From an uncultured Prevotella sp. (GTDB lineage Bacteria > Bacteroidota > Bacteroidia > Bacteroidales > Bacteroidaceae), in NCBI GenBank assembly GCA_905235325.1, contig CAJOLE010000013.1, forward strand, positions 1 to 52,848: 52,848 bases of DNA. Direction: 5' to 3'. The position numbers were made by a program, and so were the translations under genes. Each line of letters begins with the position of its first letter. Positions within the stretch are counted from its first letter, which is position 1. Shown piece after piece: positions 8,551 through 17,118 of the stretch. The notes under the pieces are model-generated. The model was not told the origin of the DNA. It searched no databases and saw nothing but the letters and a program-made list of their open reading frames with translations.

Positions 8551-10020
8551 TCACGAGCGGACGAGGTTGCGGCGTGCGTCGAGTGCGAGGAAGATGAAGA
8601 GCAGGAAGGTGAAGCCCCAGAGCGAGGAGCCGCCATAGCTGAAGAAAGGCAGTGGTATGCCGATGACGGGCGTCAGTCCGAGCACCATGCCGACATTGAT
8701 GAAGACGTGGAAGAGGAAGATGCTGACCACGCAGTAGCCATAGACGCGCCCGAACCGGTAGGGTTGTCGCTCAGACAGGTGAATGAGTCGCAGGATGAGC
8801 GCGAGGAAGAGCAGCAGCACGCCTGCCGAGCCTACGAAGCCCTCCTCCTCGCCGACGGTGCAGAAGATGAAGTCGGTGTCCTGCTCGGGCACGTACTTCA
8901 GTTTGGTCTGCGTGCCGTTGAGAAATCCCTTGCCCTCGAGTCCGCCCGAGCCGATGGCAATCTCCGACTGGTGGACGTTATAGCCGGCTCCCTTGAGGTC
9001 TTCCTCGAGTCCGAGCAGCACGTTGATGCGCGTGCGCTGGTGGGCCTGTAGCACGTGGTTCAGCCCGTAGTCGGCCAGGTTGAAGAAGAGCATCGAGCCG
9101 AGGGCGAAGAGTGCTATCCAGTAGTAGTTGCGTATGCGGGTGGCCAGTCCCTGCCAGAGGAGGTAGCCTATGAGCAGTGCAGCAACCACCAACTGCACCC
9201 AGACGATGTCGAATGGAATGACGTAGATGGCGAAGAGCGTCGCCACGAGCGTGATGCCGAGACAGAGGGTGAGCAGCCGTAAGGCGTCGCGCCGGTCGCG
9301 GCAGTACACCCAGACCATGGCCGACGAGAACAGCTGTATGAGCAGCAGGACGACGTACTTGCCTATGGATGTCGGTGTGATCGACAGCATATTGTCGGCA
9401 TAGCGTATGCCGACGACGAAGTATACCACCATGGCGACGGCCGTGAAGAGAATGCTTCCCGGCATACCCTCGCGGTAGAACATCAGGAAGAAGGCCAGAT
9501 AGACGAGCGCGGAGCCTGTCTCGCGCTGCATGACGATGCAGGCCATTGGCAGCAGGATGATGGCCAGTGTGGGTCCGAAGTACTTCCACTTGTGGATGTC
9601 GTAGCCGTAGGCACTCATGAACTTGGCCAGTGCGAGCGCCGTGGCAAACTTGGCAAACTCAGCTGGCTGTATACGTATGGGGCCGAGCACGATCCAGGAG
9701 TGTGAGCCCTTGATGCTGTGCGGGTTGAAGATGGTGACGAAGAGCAGCAGCAGCAGTAATATATATATAATGTACGCGAAGGTGTCGTAATACCTGTCGT
9801 CGAGCAGCAGCAGGACGAAGGCGATGACGATGCTCGCTCCGATCCATACAATCTGCATGCCCGAGCGCGTCGAGAGCGAGAGCAGGTCGGTGTCGCCATA
9901 GTCGTAGCAGGCCCCACAGACGCTGATCCACCCGGCAGCGAGTAGCAGCAGGTAGATGACGATTGTCACCCAGTCGAGTGAGCGGAAGACGCCGGGATGC
10001 TTATCTTTCGGTTGTTCCAT
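8551..10020 (-). CDS. rodA: Rod-shape SEDS peptidoglycan polymerase RodA
   Basis: A 489-residue multi-pass membrane protein of the SEDS family, the glycosyltransferase that builds lateral-wall glycan strands together with PBP2. Family features are GPIRIQPAEFAKFATALALAKF (read in two parts: GPIRIQPAEF and AKFATALALAKF), QLDT-like 'VPEQDTDFIFCTVGEEEGFVG', and 'GIPLPFFSYGGSSLW' near the end. It is longer than the 370-residue E. coli RodA because of an expanded middle region with extra membrane segments (about residues 215-300). The start at 10020 (MEQPKDKHPG) overlaps the end of mrdA by 20 bases. A longer frame to 10464 is an mrdA shadow. It is the last gene of the purH-mreBCD-mrdA-rodA string. 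Confidence 0.93.
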   Translation of the reverse strand: MEQPKDKHPGVFRSLDWVTIVIYLLLLAAGWISVCGACYDYGDTDLLSLSTRSGMQIVWIGASIVIAFVLLLLDDRYYDTFAYIIYILLLLLLFVTIFNPHSIKGSHSWIVLGPIRIQPAEFAKFATALALAKFMSAYGYDIHKWKYFGPTLAIILLPMACIVMQRETGSALVYLAFFLMFYREGMPGSILFTAVAMVVYFVVGIRYADNMLSITPTSIGKYVVLLLIQLFSSAMVWVYCRDRRDALRLLTLCLGITLVATLFAIYVIPFDIVWVQLVVAALLIGYLLWQGLATRIRNYYWIALFALGSMLFFNLADYGLNHVLQAHQRTRINVLLGLEEDLKGAGYNVHQSEIAIGSGGLEGKGFLNGTQTKLKYVPEQDTDFIFCTVGEEEGFVGSAGVLLLFLALILRLIHLSERQPYRFGRVYGYCVVSIFLFHVFINVGMVLGLTPVIGIPLPFFSYGGSSLWGFTFLLFIFLALDARRNLVRS

Positions 10021-11854
10021 AGCTGATGGCTTTGTGCTGAATGGTGGTAGCCTGACGCTCGGATGCCTCGGAGAGTTTTCCGTGGATATACTGCTCCATG
10101 ATGAGTCCGCCGATGGGCACGCCGTAGGTGGCGCCCCATCCGCCGTTCTCGACGTAGACAGCCACGGCAATCTTGGGATTGTCCATCGGCGCAAAGCCCA
10201 TGAAGACGGAGTGGTCGTGACCCTTGTTCTGGGCTGTTCCCGTCTTGCCGCATGGCTGGAAGTCGTAGCGTCCCAGCGCCTTGCAGGTTCCTCCGAGTGC
10301 CGACGAGCGCATCCCCTGGACGACGTAGTCGTAGGAGTTGCGCGTGGCCTTGGTGTAGCGTTTCTTCGTATAGAGAGTGTCGAGCGGCTCTCCCTCCACC
10401 TTGCGCACGACGTGAGGCTTGTAGTAGTAGCCGCGGTTGGCGATGGTGGCGCCGAGGTTTGCAATCTGCAGCGGCGTGAGCAGCACCTCGCCCTGGCCGA
10501 TGGAGATAGAGATGACGGTCAGTCCGCTCCATGAGCCTTTGTAAGCCTTGTCGTAGAACTGTGCATTGGGAATGAGTCCGCGCTTCTCGCCGGGCAGGTC
10601 GACGCCGAGCTTGTAGCCGAAGCCCATCGACACCATGTAGTCGCGCCACGTATTCATGGCATTCTGTACGGAGCCGTACTTCGACATGTTGGTGTTGATC
10701 ATGTGGTAGAGTCCCCAGCAGAAGAATCCGTTGCATGACGTCGACAGCGCCGGCACCAGCGGCAGTGGCGAGCCGTGGCCGTGGCAGCCTACGTGGAGCC
10801 CCTTGAAGTAGAAGCCGCGGTGACAGCCGAAGGCGGTCTGCGGCGTGATGATGCCCTCGCTGAGGAAGGTCAGTCCCTGTGAGGTCTTGAACGTGGAGCC
10901 CGGCGGATAGAGCCCCATGATGGAGCGGTTGTAGAGTGGCTTCCATACGTTCTGGCTCAGCTCGATGTGCTTCTTTGAGCGCTGGCGGCCCACCATCAGC
11001 CGTGGGTCGTAGGTTGGCGACGAGACCATGCAGAGCACCTCGCCCGTCGTGGGGTCGATGGCCACGATAGAGCCTATCTTGTTCTGCATCAGTCGCTCGC
11101 CGAGGGCCTGCAGCTCGAAGTCGATGCTGAGTGTGAGGTTACGTCCGGGCTTGGGCTTGCTGTCGAGTGCGCCGTTCATGTAGCTGCCCTGTATGCGGCC
11201 GTGGGCGTCGCGCAGCAGGATCTTCACCCCCTTCTCGCCCCGGAGTTGCTTCTCGTAGCTGCGCTCCACGCCGCTCTTGCCGATGTAGTCGCCCGGCTGG
11301 TAGTAGTCGTCGGTCTCGATGTCAGCGGGCGACACCTCGGCGACGTCGCCCAGCACGTGGGCGGCATAGGGATACTGATACTGGCGGATGCTGCGTCGCT
11401 GTACGTAGAAGCCCGGGAATCGGTACATCTTCTCCTGGAAGACAGAGAACTCCTTGTCAGAGAGCTGACTCATGAAGATCTGCTGCGTGAAGCGCGAGTA
11501 GCCCGGGTTCAGGTTGCGGTCGGTGATGTTGTGCATACGGCGGTCGAACTCCTCGCGGGTAATGTTGAGGGCATTGCAGAACTCGGTGGTGTCGAGCCGT
11601 CCGCGGGCCTCGTTCATGACGACCATGATGTCGTAGGCGGGCTGGTTGAACACCAGCAGCTTGCCGTTGCGGTCGGTAATGACGCCGCGCGAGGGGAAGT
11701 CGATCTTCTTGAGGAAGGCGTTTGAGTCGGCACTCTTCTTATAGTCGTCGCTCGAAATCTGGAGCATGAACAGACGGATGATATAGACGACTACAATCAA
11801 TATAGCCACCCCGCCTATGACCAGGCGACGACTCTCAAACGAATGGTCTTTCAT
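10001..11854 (-). CDS. mrdA: Penicillin-binding protein 2 (transpeptidase)
   Basis: A 617-residue class B PBP that cross-links lateral-wall peptidoglycan with RodA. It has one N-terminal membrane anchor (residues about 11-31), a PBP dimerisation domain (about 50-215), and a transpeptidase domain with all three active-site motifs: STFK (Ser320), SCN (Ser373-Asn375) and KTG (537-539). SCN instead of the common SxN residue set is still a valid SxN. It starts three bases after the mreD stop and overlaps rodA by 20 bases, so the pair is translationally coupled. Confidence 0.95.
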   Translation of the reverse strand: MKDHSFESRRLVIGGVAILIVVVYIIRLFMLQISSDDYKKSADSNAFLKKIDFPSRGVITDRNGKLLVFNQPAYDIMVVMNEARGRLDTTEFCNALNITREEFDRRMHNITDRNLNPGYSRFTQQIFMSQLSDKEFSVFQEKMYRFPGFYVQRRSIRQYQYPYAAHVLGDVAEVSPADIETDDYYQPGDYIGKSGVERSYEKQLRGEKGVKILLRDAHGRIQGSYMNGALDSKPKPGRNLTLSIDFELQALGERLMQNKIGSIVAIDPTTGEVLCMVSSPTYDPRLMVGRQRSKKHIELSQNVWKPLYNRSIMGLYPPGSTFKTSQGLTFLSEGIITPQTAFGCHRGFYFKGLHVGCHGHGSPLPLVPALSTSCNGFFCWGLYHMINTNMSKYGSVQNAMNTWRDYMVSMGFGYKLGVDLPGEKRGLIPNAQFYDKAYKGSWSGLTVISISIGQGEVLLTPLQIANLGATIANRGYYYKPHVVRKVEGEPLDTLYTKKRYTKATRNSYDYVVQGMRSSALGGTCKALGRYDFQPCGKTGTAQNKGHDHSVFMGFAPMDNPKIAVAVYVENGGWGATYGVPIGGLIMEQYIHGKLSEASERQATTIQHKAISYGTTER

Positions 11855-11857
11855 CAG

Positions 11858-12355
11858 CTACTTACGGATAGTCTCAATTGTTACCAGCAGAACCATAGTC
11901 AGGACGGTGGTGCCGACAATGTTGAGGGCCCACTCCTGCCAATTGAAGAAGCCAAACGACTCGATGGTGAAGAACGCCAGGCAATGTACGAAGACGAGAA
12001 TGGAGGCCAGCGTCAGGAACTTGCTGAAGCCCAGTGCCGCCACCGACGACTTGATGTTCTCGGCGGCATCGCGCGGCAGGAAGAGCTCGAGCACATAGGG
12101 CTGCAGAAATCCTACGAGCGTCAGGGCTGCGGCGGCCATGCCGGGCGTATCGGCGAAAACATCGACACTCAGTCCCAGGGCAAAGCTCCAGAGGAGGATG
12201 GCCCAGCGCGGATAGCTGCGGGGGAAGATGATAACAAAATAGACGTAGAGCAGCACCGTGGCGTAGCCGAACAGGTGGACGTGGTTGAACACCAACGCCT
12301 GTGCCAGACACAACGTCACGAAGTGGACTGCCCTTCTCAATGTATCAATACCCAT
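11858..12355 (-). CDS. mreD: Rod-shape-determining membrane protein MreD
   Basis: A 165-residue hydrophobic protein with about five membrane spans (for example residues 10-27, 30-45, 50-70, 100-122 and 135-160). It has the polar 'LSVDVFADTPGMAAAALTLVGFL' type segment after the third span that marks MreD. It works with MreB and MreC in the elongasome. Recognition rests on composition, topology and its place between mreC and mrdA. Confidence 0.88.
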   Translation of the reverse strand: MGIDTLRRAVHFVTLCLAQALVFNHVHLFGYATVLLYVYFVIIFPRSYPRWAILLWSFALGLSVDVFADTPGMAAAALTLVGFLQPYVLELFLPRDAAENIKSSVAALGFSKFLTLASILVFVHCLAFFTIESFGFFNWQEWALNIVGTTVLTMVLLVTIETIRK

Positions 12356-12406
12356 TGCCTATATCTTTTTTCTGTTGAGTGTTGAATATTCCCGTTCCCG
12401 TTAACG

Positions 12407-13276
12407 TTACTTCCTCGGTGCCATGGTTATCGAGTCCCTCACCTGCTCCTCGAGGCGGAGGCGCTCGCCGATCGTCTTGTCGCTGATGACCATCACATCG
12501 CGCAGGCAGCCGAAGTCCGTCGCCAGGCGCACCTTCAGACGGTAGGACAGGCCGTCGGCCGAGTTATAGATTTTCTCAATCTTTCCGACCAGGACGCCCG
12601 GGGGGAAGATGGATGAGTAGCCGCTGGTCTCTACCCAGTCGCCGCGCTTGAAGCGGGCATGGCGTGGAATGTCCTCGACGTAGGCCACGGCGGCATCGCC
12701 GCCATACCACTGCAGGTAGCCGAAGTATCCGCGCCCACGGATGGCACAGCTGATGCGCGACGAGGTGACGTTCAGCACGGGAATCACCGAGGCATAGTGG
12801 TCGGAGACCAGATAGACCACGCCCACGACGCCGGTGCCACAGGCCACGCCCATGTCGCGCTCGACGCCGTCGAGGCGCCCGCGGTCGATGGTCATCAGGT
12901 TGTCGGCCTTGTCGAGCGTATTGGCGACGACCTTGGCCGGAATCAGCTGATACTGGCTGAGGAACTTCAGCTGCTCGAGCTCGGCCTTCGTGGTGTCCTT
13001 CGTCAGGTCGCCGTAGAGGCGGCGCAGCTGTGCCACCTGCCGCTCTAAGTAGAAGTTGCGGAGTGTGAGCTCTTCGTTGACGTGCTTCAGCGAGAAGAAT
13101 GAGCGGACGGCCGAGTCCCACTCATAGACCTTTCCCGTCACGGCATTGGCCGACGTAAACAGCACGCTGCTCTGGTAGCTGTTCTTCTGGAACAGCAACA
13201 CACCACTGGCCACTTCGAGCAATATCAGGAGAAACCAGTGGTGATACTTGGCTATGAACGCCAGGAGGTTCTTCAT
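12407..13276 (-). CDS. mreC: Rod-shape-determining protein MreC
   Basis: A 289-residue protein with one N-terminal membrane span (about residues 8-29), a coiled-coil (about 65-100, 'NEELTLRNFYLERQVAQLRR'), and a periplasmic beta domain. The domain contains 'DKADNLMTIDRGRLDGVERDMGV' and 'VVGVVYLVSDHYASV' type segments and 'GDWVETSGYSSIFPPGVLVGKI', all diagnostic for MreC. It bridges the MreB filaments and PBP2. Gaps to mreB (39 bases) and mreD (51 bases) are short. Confidence 0.93.
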   Translation of the reverse strand: MKNLLAFIAKYHHWFLLILLEVASGVLLFQKNSYQSSVLFTSANAVTGKVYEWDSAVRSFFSLKHVNEELTLRNFYLERQVAQLRRLYGDLTKDTTKAELEQLKFLSQYQLIPAKVVANTLDKADNLMTIDRGRLDGVERDMGVACGTGVVGVVYLVSDHYASVIPVLNVTSSRISCAIRGRGYFGYLQWYGGDAAVAYVEDIPRHARFKRGDWVETSGYSSIFPPGVLVGKIEKIYNSADGLSYRLKVRLATDFGCLRDVMVISDKTIGERLRLEEQVRDSITMAPRK

Positions 13277-13315
13277 CCGCCTTCGTCAGTATTAACGTTG
13301 ACGTTCGCGCCGACG

Positions 13316-14338
13316 TTATCTCATGAGGAACGAGAAGCGGTCGACGTTCTTCAGGGCGATGCCGGCGCCGCGTGCCACGCAGTGGAGCGGGTCCTCGGCA
13401 ACGATGAAGGGGATGTTAATCTTGTCGGTCAGACGCTTGGCCAGTCCGCGGAGCAGGGCGCCGCCACCCGTGAGGTAGATGCCGTTCTTCACGATGTCGG
13501 CATACAGCTCGGGCGGCGTGTTCTCCAGAGCCGAGAGCACGGCGGTCTCAATGCGGGCCACCGTCTTGTCGAGACAGTGGGCAATCTCCTGATAGCAGAC
13601 GGGCACCTCCATAGGCAGGGCCGTGATGCGGTTCGGGCCGTGGACGACGTAGTCCTCGGGAGCCTCGTCGCCCAGGTCGGTCAGGGCCGAGCCGACGTTG
13701 ATCTTCACACGCTCGGCCATGCGCTCCGACACCTTCACGTTGTGCTGGCGCGACATATACTCCTGGATGTCGGCCGTCAGGTCGTCGCCGGCCACCTTGA
13801 TGGAGTTGTTGGCAACGATGCCGCCGAGCGAGATGACGGCAATCTCGGTGGTGCCGCCGCCGATGTCGACAATCATGTTACCCTCGGGGGCCTCGACGTC
13901 GATGCCGATACCGATGGCAGCCGCCATCGGCTCGAAAATGAGGTAGACGTCGCGGCCGTCGGCATGTTCGGCAGAGTCGCGGACGGCACGCAGCTCGACC
14001 TCGGTCGAGCCCGACGGAACGCCGATCACCATGCGTAGCGACGGCGAGAAGAGGCGCGTGCCCGTGTGGACCATCTTGATCAGTCCGCGCATCATCTGCT
14101 CGCAGGCAGAGAAGTCGGCTATCACGCCGTCGCGCAGCGGACGGATGGTGCGTATGTTGTCGTGAGTCTTCTCGTACATCATCTTGGCCTTCTCGCCCAC
14201 GGCAATCATCTTGTCGGTGCGGCGGTCGAGGGCAACGACGGAAGGCTCGTCTACGACGATCTTGTCATCACTGATAATAATCGTGTTGGCAGTGCCAAGG
14301 TCCATGGCTATCTCCTGGACAAAACTAAAAAATCCCAT
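13316..14338 (-). CDS. mreB: Rod-shape actin-like protein MreB
   Basis: A 340-residue actin-fold ATPase that positions lateral-wall synthesis. The phosphate-1 motif 'AMDLGTANT' is at residues 11-19. The motifs 'VDIGGGTTEIAVISLGGIV' (about 160) and 'LTGGGALLRGL' (about 290) are also present. The length is usual for MreB (about 340). The gap to purH upstream (52 bases) consists of short TTCAATCC tandem units and contains no -7 box, which suggests that mreB is read from the purH promoter. Confidence 0.96.
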   Translation of the reverse strand: MGFFSFVQEIAMDLGTANTIIISDDKIVVDEPSVVALDRRTDKMIAVGEKAKMMYEKTHDNIRTIRPLRDGVIADFSACEQMMRGLIKMVHTGTRLFSPSLRMVIGVPSGSTEVELRAVRDSAEHADGRDVYLIFEPMAAAIGIGIDVEAPEGNMIVDIGGGTTEIAVISLGGIVANNSIKVAGDDLTADIQEYMSRQHNVKVSERMAERVKINVGSALTDLGDEAPEDYVVHGPNRITALPMEVPVCYQEIAHCLDKTVARIETAVLSALENTPPELYADIVKNGIYLTGGGALLRGLAKRLTDKINIPFIVAEDPLHCVARGAGIALKNVDRFSFLMR

Positions 14339-14390
14339 AATTCTTCAACCTTTCAATCCTTCAATCCTTCAATCTTTTTTCTTCTATCCT
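14339..14390 (-). repeat. TTCAATCC short tandem spacer
   Basis: The purH-mreB gap holds three or four imperfect copies of an 8-base TTCAATCC unit as read on the + strand. A similar TTAATCC spacer lies at about 46798-46820. Confidence 0.55.
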
Positions 14391-14990
14391 TTAATCCTTA
14401 TCTGCGAACCAAGCGTGAATGGCAGTATCATAGTGTGAGCTGACGCCGAAGGCTTTCTCAGCGAAGGCCTTGCGCTGCTGGAGGGTCGTCGCGGCACCCT
14501 GAGCGTTGAGAATGTCGAGCAGTACGCCATACTCGGCCTTCGAGGGCACGATAACCACGTCGTTGAAGTTCTTGGCGGCTGCCCGGATGAGCGAGATGCC
14601 GCCGATGTCGATCTTCTCGATGATGTCGGCCTCGCCGGCGCCGCTGGCCACCGTCTGCTCAAAGGGGTAGAGGTCGACGACGACAAGGTCGATCTCGGGA
14701 ATCTCGTATTTGGCCATCTGTTCGCGGTCGCCCTCATTGTCGCGGCGGCCGAGGATGCCTCCGAAGACCTTCGGATGGAGCGTCTTCACGCGGCCGCCCA
14801 GAATGGAAGGATAGGTCGTCAGCTCCTCGACCTTCTGACACTCATAGCCTAACGACTCAATAAAACTCTGAGTACCGCCCGTACTCAAGAACCTGACTCC
14901 CTCCTCGTTCAGCTTCTTCAACAGCTCGTCGAGGCCGTCCTTGTGGAATACCGACACCAATGCGGTCTTGATTTTCTTTGTTTCTGCCAT
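14391..14990 (-). CDS. purH: IMP cyclohydrolase domain of PurH, stand-alone
   Basis: A 199-residue protein corresponding only to the N-terminal MGS-like half of bifunctional PurH, which closes FAICAR to IMP in the last step of purine synthesis. Motifs include 'FLSTGGTQSFI', 'GGRVKTLHPKVFGGIL' (about residues 66-80) and 'DIGGISLIRAAAKN'. The usual 300-plus-residue AICAR transformylase half is missing, and the frame ends naturally at TAA. The transformylase is a separate gene at 20629-21816. It heads the mreBCD-mrdA-rodA operon, a linkage also known in Bacteroides. Confidence 0.92.
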   Translation of the reverse strand: MAETKKIKTALVSVFHKDGLDELLKKLNEEGVRFLSTGGTQSFIESLGYECQKVEELTTYPSILGGRVKTLHPKVFGGILGRRDNEGDREQMAKYEIPEIDLVVVDLYPFEQTVASGAGEADIIEKIDIGGISLIRAAAKNFNDVVIVPSKAEYGVLLDILNAQGAATTLQQRKAFAEKAFGVSSHYDTAIHAWFADKD

Positions 14991-15030
14991 TTCAGTATAA
15001 CGTTATATGTACATAATAGATAATAGGGGT

Positions 15031-15039
15031 GCAAAGATA
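15031..15039 (-). promoter_or_regulatory. -7 box of the purH-mreBCD-mrdA-rodA operon
   Basis: It reads TATCTTTGC on the minus strand, 40 bases upstream of the purH ATG. It is the only such box seen upstream of this six-gene run. Confidence 0.7.
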
Positions 15040-15134
15040 ATAAAAAGTAGCGACTTTCTGCATCCCGAACGTTACTTTTTTTTATTTTTGCCAATTAAAT
15101 TGTCGGAAGTCAAGAAACTCTCACTTTTTTTTCG

Positions 15135-15143
15135 TACCTTTGC
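15135..15143 (+). promoter_or_regulatory. -7 box of gph, almost touching the start codon
   Basis: TACCTTTGC ends five bases before the ATG at 15149. With a normal start-site distance the mRNA would begin at or within a few bases of the ATG. Confidence 0.65.
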
Positions 15144-15148
15144 CGCCC

Positions 15149-15793
15149 ATGAGCAAACAGACAACCTATATCTTCGACCTCGACGGCACGCTGCTCGACA
15201 CGCTCGGCGACCTGGCAGCGTCGGCCAACTACGCCCTGCGACAACACCGTCTACCCGAACACACGACCGACGACATACGCCGATTCGTGGGCAACGGCGT
15301 GCGCCGCCTGATAGAGCGGGCCGTTCCCCCAGGGACCGACCCGGCACAGACCGAGGAGGTGCTCGCCACCTTCCGCCGGTACTATATGCACCACGCCCTC
15401 GACACCACGCGGCCCTACGCCGGAATCGCCGAGACGCTGCACGAACTCAGGCGCAGGGGCTGCCCGATGGCCGTCGTCAGCAACAAGATGATGGCAGCCA
15501 CGCAGGAGCTCGTGGCACACTTCTTCCCTGAAATCACCGTTGCCATCGGCGAGAACGAGGCAGCAGGCATCAGCCGCAAGCCGGCTCCCGACACCGTCGA
15601 CGAGGCTCTCCGCCGGTTGGGCGCAGAAAGGCAGGCGGCCGTCTACGTCGGCGACAGCGAGGTCGACATCCTCACCGCCCGCAATGCCGGTCTGCCCTGC
15701 ATCAGCGTGCTCTGGGGCTTCCGCGACCGCGAGTTCCTGCTGCGCCACGGCGCCACCCGGCTCATCAGTAGGCCCGAAGAGCTCGTAACGTGA
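15149..15793 (+). CDS. gph: Phosphoglycolate phosphatase-like HAD hydrolase
   Basis: A 214-residue HAD-superfamily phosphatase. Motif I is FDLDGTLLDT (nucleophile Asp near residue 10). Motif II is 'AVVSNK', motif III includes 'SRKPAPDTV', and motif IV is 'YVGDSEVDILTA'. The small helical cap lies between motifs I and II (about residues 18-85). The overall pattern is that of Gph, which removes phosphate from 2-phosphoglycolate, but sugar-phosphate or pyrophosphate relatives look alike, so substrate is inferred. The ATG at 15149 must be the start: motif I begins seven residues later and the alternative ATG at 15140 falls within the -7 box. Confidence 0.85.
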   Translation: MSKQTTYIFDLDGTLLDTLGDLAASANYALRQHRLPEHTTDDIRRFVGNGVRRLIERAVPPGTDPAQTEEVLATFRRYYMHHALDTTRPYAGIAETLHELRRRGCPMAVVSNKMMAATQELVAHFFPEITVAIGENEAAGISRKPAPDTVDEALRRLGAERQAAVYVGDSEVDILTARNAGLPCISVLWGFRDREFLLRHGATRLISRPEELVT

Positions 15794-15805
15794 ACGCCTT
15801 GTAAC

Positions 15806-15838
15806 GCGCTAAGTCTCAGCTTTGAGACGACTTGGCGC
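15806..15838. terminator. Hairpin between convergent genes
   Basis: GCGCTAAG pairs with CTTGGCGC, and the interior TCTCA/TGAGA pair closes a GCTT loop. It lies between the ends of gph (+) and the barrel gene (-), so it probably stops both, although it has no long T run. Confidence 0.6.
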
Positions 15839-15840
15839 TA

Positions 15841-16371
15841 TCAGAACTTATAGCGCAGGCCGGCGAGGAAGATACCCTGCTCACCTGTACCCAGCTCAAG
15901 GAAGCCGCGGAAAGCGCTGCCAAACTCCATGCCGACGAGCGAAACCTGCCAGTTGACGGAAGAACTCGACTTGCTGTCGCCAATGCCCGAGTCGCTGCAT
16001 ATCGTTACACCGACACCCAGCTTGGAGTACATACTGAAGTGCGACTTGTTCAGCCAGTTATACTTCACCGAAGGCATAATCGTGTAGAACGTCGACTTGG
16101 CATCGTCATCGTCCGACCATTTGCAGCCGTCGACGGCAAAGATAGCGCCGACACCGAGGTTGGTAATCGGACGGTAGAAATACTCCACACTGACGGGGCC
16201 CCAGTAGTTCTTCTGATCGCCCGTAAAGATACCACTGTAGATTGTCGAGATCAAGTAGGTATTCGAGCCGAAGCCGTAGGCGACGCTCACCTCGTTTCGC
16301 CACTCGTCCTGTGCACTGACGTTCACGGTAGCCATCATGGCAGCTACTACCATCAGAAAAATCTTTTTCAT
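15841..16371 (-). CDS. Small outer-membrane beta-barrel protein
   Basis: A 176-residue protein with a clear signal peptide (MKKIFLMVVAAMMATVNVSAQ, cut before DEW). It has alternating amphipathic strands and a terminal aromatic residue (...GLRYKF), the usual end of an outer-membrane barrel. The size suggests eight strands, as in OmpW/OmpA-type porin domains. No specific family or ligand is recognised. The ATG at 16371 is preferred over one at 16419, which would put charged residues before the signal peptide. No -7 box is seen between it and the tRNA 96 bases upstream on the same strand, so it may be transcribed with the tRNA. Confidence 0.75.
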   Translation of the reverse strand: MKKIFLMVVAAMMATVNVSAQDEWRNEVSVAYGFGSNTYLISTIYSGIFTGDQKNYWGPVSVEYFYRPITNLGVGAIFAVDGCKWSDDDDAKSTFYTIMPSVKYNWLNKSHFSMYSKLGVGVTICSDSGIGDSKSSSSVNWQVSLVGMEFGSAFRGFLELGTGEQGIFLAGLRYKF

Positions 16372-16467
16372 ACTCCTAAAGTTATAACGGCAGACTGTCT
16401 GTTTATGAAGATTTGACACATAAAAGAAAAAAACGGGCTACTTCCTCTGTAACCCTGATGCTCGGCG

Positions 16468-16541
16468 TAGCGGGAGCCGGGATTGAACCGGCGACCTCAT
16501 GATTATGAATCATGCGCTCTAACCAGCTGAGCTATCCCGCC
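16468..16541 (-). tRNA. tRNA-Met (CAT anticodon)
   Basis: A 74-base cloverleaf on the minus strand. Acceptor GGCGGGA pairs with TCCCGCT, leaving a G-U pair at position 1. The D arm is GCTC/GAGC, anticodon stem CATGA/TCATG with loop TTCATAA, and T arm GCCGG-TTCAATC-CCGGC. The anticodon is CAT. The anticodon stem lacks the three G-C pairs of initiator tRNA, so this is elongator Met. The CAT anticodon would also fit lysidine-modified Ile2. CCA is not encoded. Confidence 0.9.
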
Positions 16542-16557
16542 ATCATCATTTTGCGGT

Positions 16558-16566
16558 GCAAAGGTA
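16558..16566 (-). promoter_or_regulatory. -7 box of tRNA-Met
   Basis: It reads TACCTTTGC on the minus strand, 16 bases before the tRNA 5' end. Confidence 0.7.
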
Positions 16567-16629
16567 CACTATTTTTTCGAATTGGCAAAATTTCCTCAAG
16601 AAATATTTTATTTTTCACAAAAAAAAGCG

Positions 16630-16638
16630 TAAATTTGC
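16630..16638 (+). promoter_or_regulatory. -7 box of the START-like gene
   Basis: It reads TAAATTTGC. The ATG lies 31 bases downstream. Confidence 0.65.
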
Positions 16639-16669
16639 CCCAAAATTAGCAATACTAACCTGGATTTCC

Positions 16670-17077
16670 ATGAATACTAAAAAGCAAAAGCTATATTTAG
16701 AATATCCGCTGACGACGAAATCGTACAACATCGTCTGGGAACAGATAAGCACGGCTCACGGCCTGAGAAGATGGCTGGCAGACTACGTCGAGGAACAGGG
16801 CGACGACATCATCTCGCTGACGTGGGGCGAGGTGTGGACGGAGCATCATACCCTGGAGGCGAAAATCATTGAACGCTACCGCAACAGCCACATCAGGCTG
16901 CAATGGGTGAACGAGGAGGACCCCGACGCTTACTGGGAGATGCGCATCGGCAAGAGCGAGATAACAGACGAACTATGCCTGTATGTCGAGGACTTCGCGC
17001 TGCCAGAAGACATCGACGACCTGCACGACCTCTGGGACGGCAATATGGAACGCCTCCACCAGGCAAGCGGCATTTAG
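16670..17077 (+). CDS. START-like (AHSA1-superfamily) domain protein
   Basis: A 135-residue cytoplasmic protein beginning 'KLYLEYPLTTKSYNIVWEQISTAHGLRRWLADYVEEQGD'-style (quoted in part: KLYLEYPL, GLRRWLADYV). This is the short Bacteroidetes START-like family related to AHSA1/SRPBCC ligand-binding folds. The later strands 'ISLTWGEVWTE', 'IRLQWVNEED' and 'YWEMRIGKSEITDELCLYVEDFA' fit the helix-grip sheet. The ligand is unknown. The start at 16670 follows the -7 box; a longer in-frame start at 16556 would begin upstream of the box. Confidence 0.8.
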   Translation: MNTKKQKLYLEYPLTTKSYNIVWEQISTAHGLRRWLADYVEEQGDDIISLTWGEVWTEHHTLEAKIIERYRNSHIRLQWVNEEDPDAYWEMRIGKSEITDELCLYVEDFALPEDIDDLHDLWDGNMERLHQASGI

Positions 17078-17118
17078 GTTCGCTCCTCGAGGCCGCCTCG
17101 GGGCCGCCTCGGGGCCGC

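Noticed and set aside
10001..10464. A 5' extension of rodA to 10464
   Set aside because: The extra residues are an out-of-frame reading of mrdA. The RodA core begins right after MEQPKDKHPG at 10020.
16468..16541. Initiator tRNA-fMet
   Set aside because: The anticodon stem lacks the three consecutive G-C pairs and the acceptor end lacks the C1-A72 mismatch of initiators.
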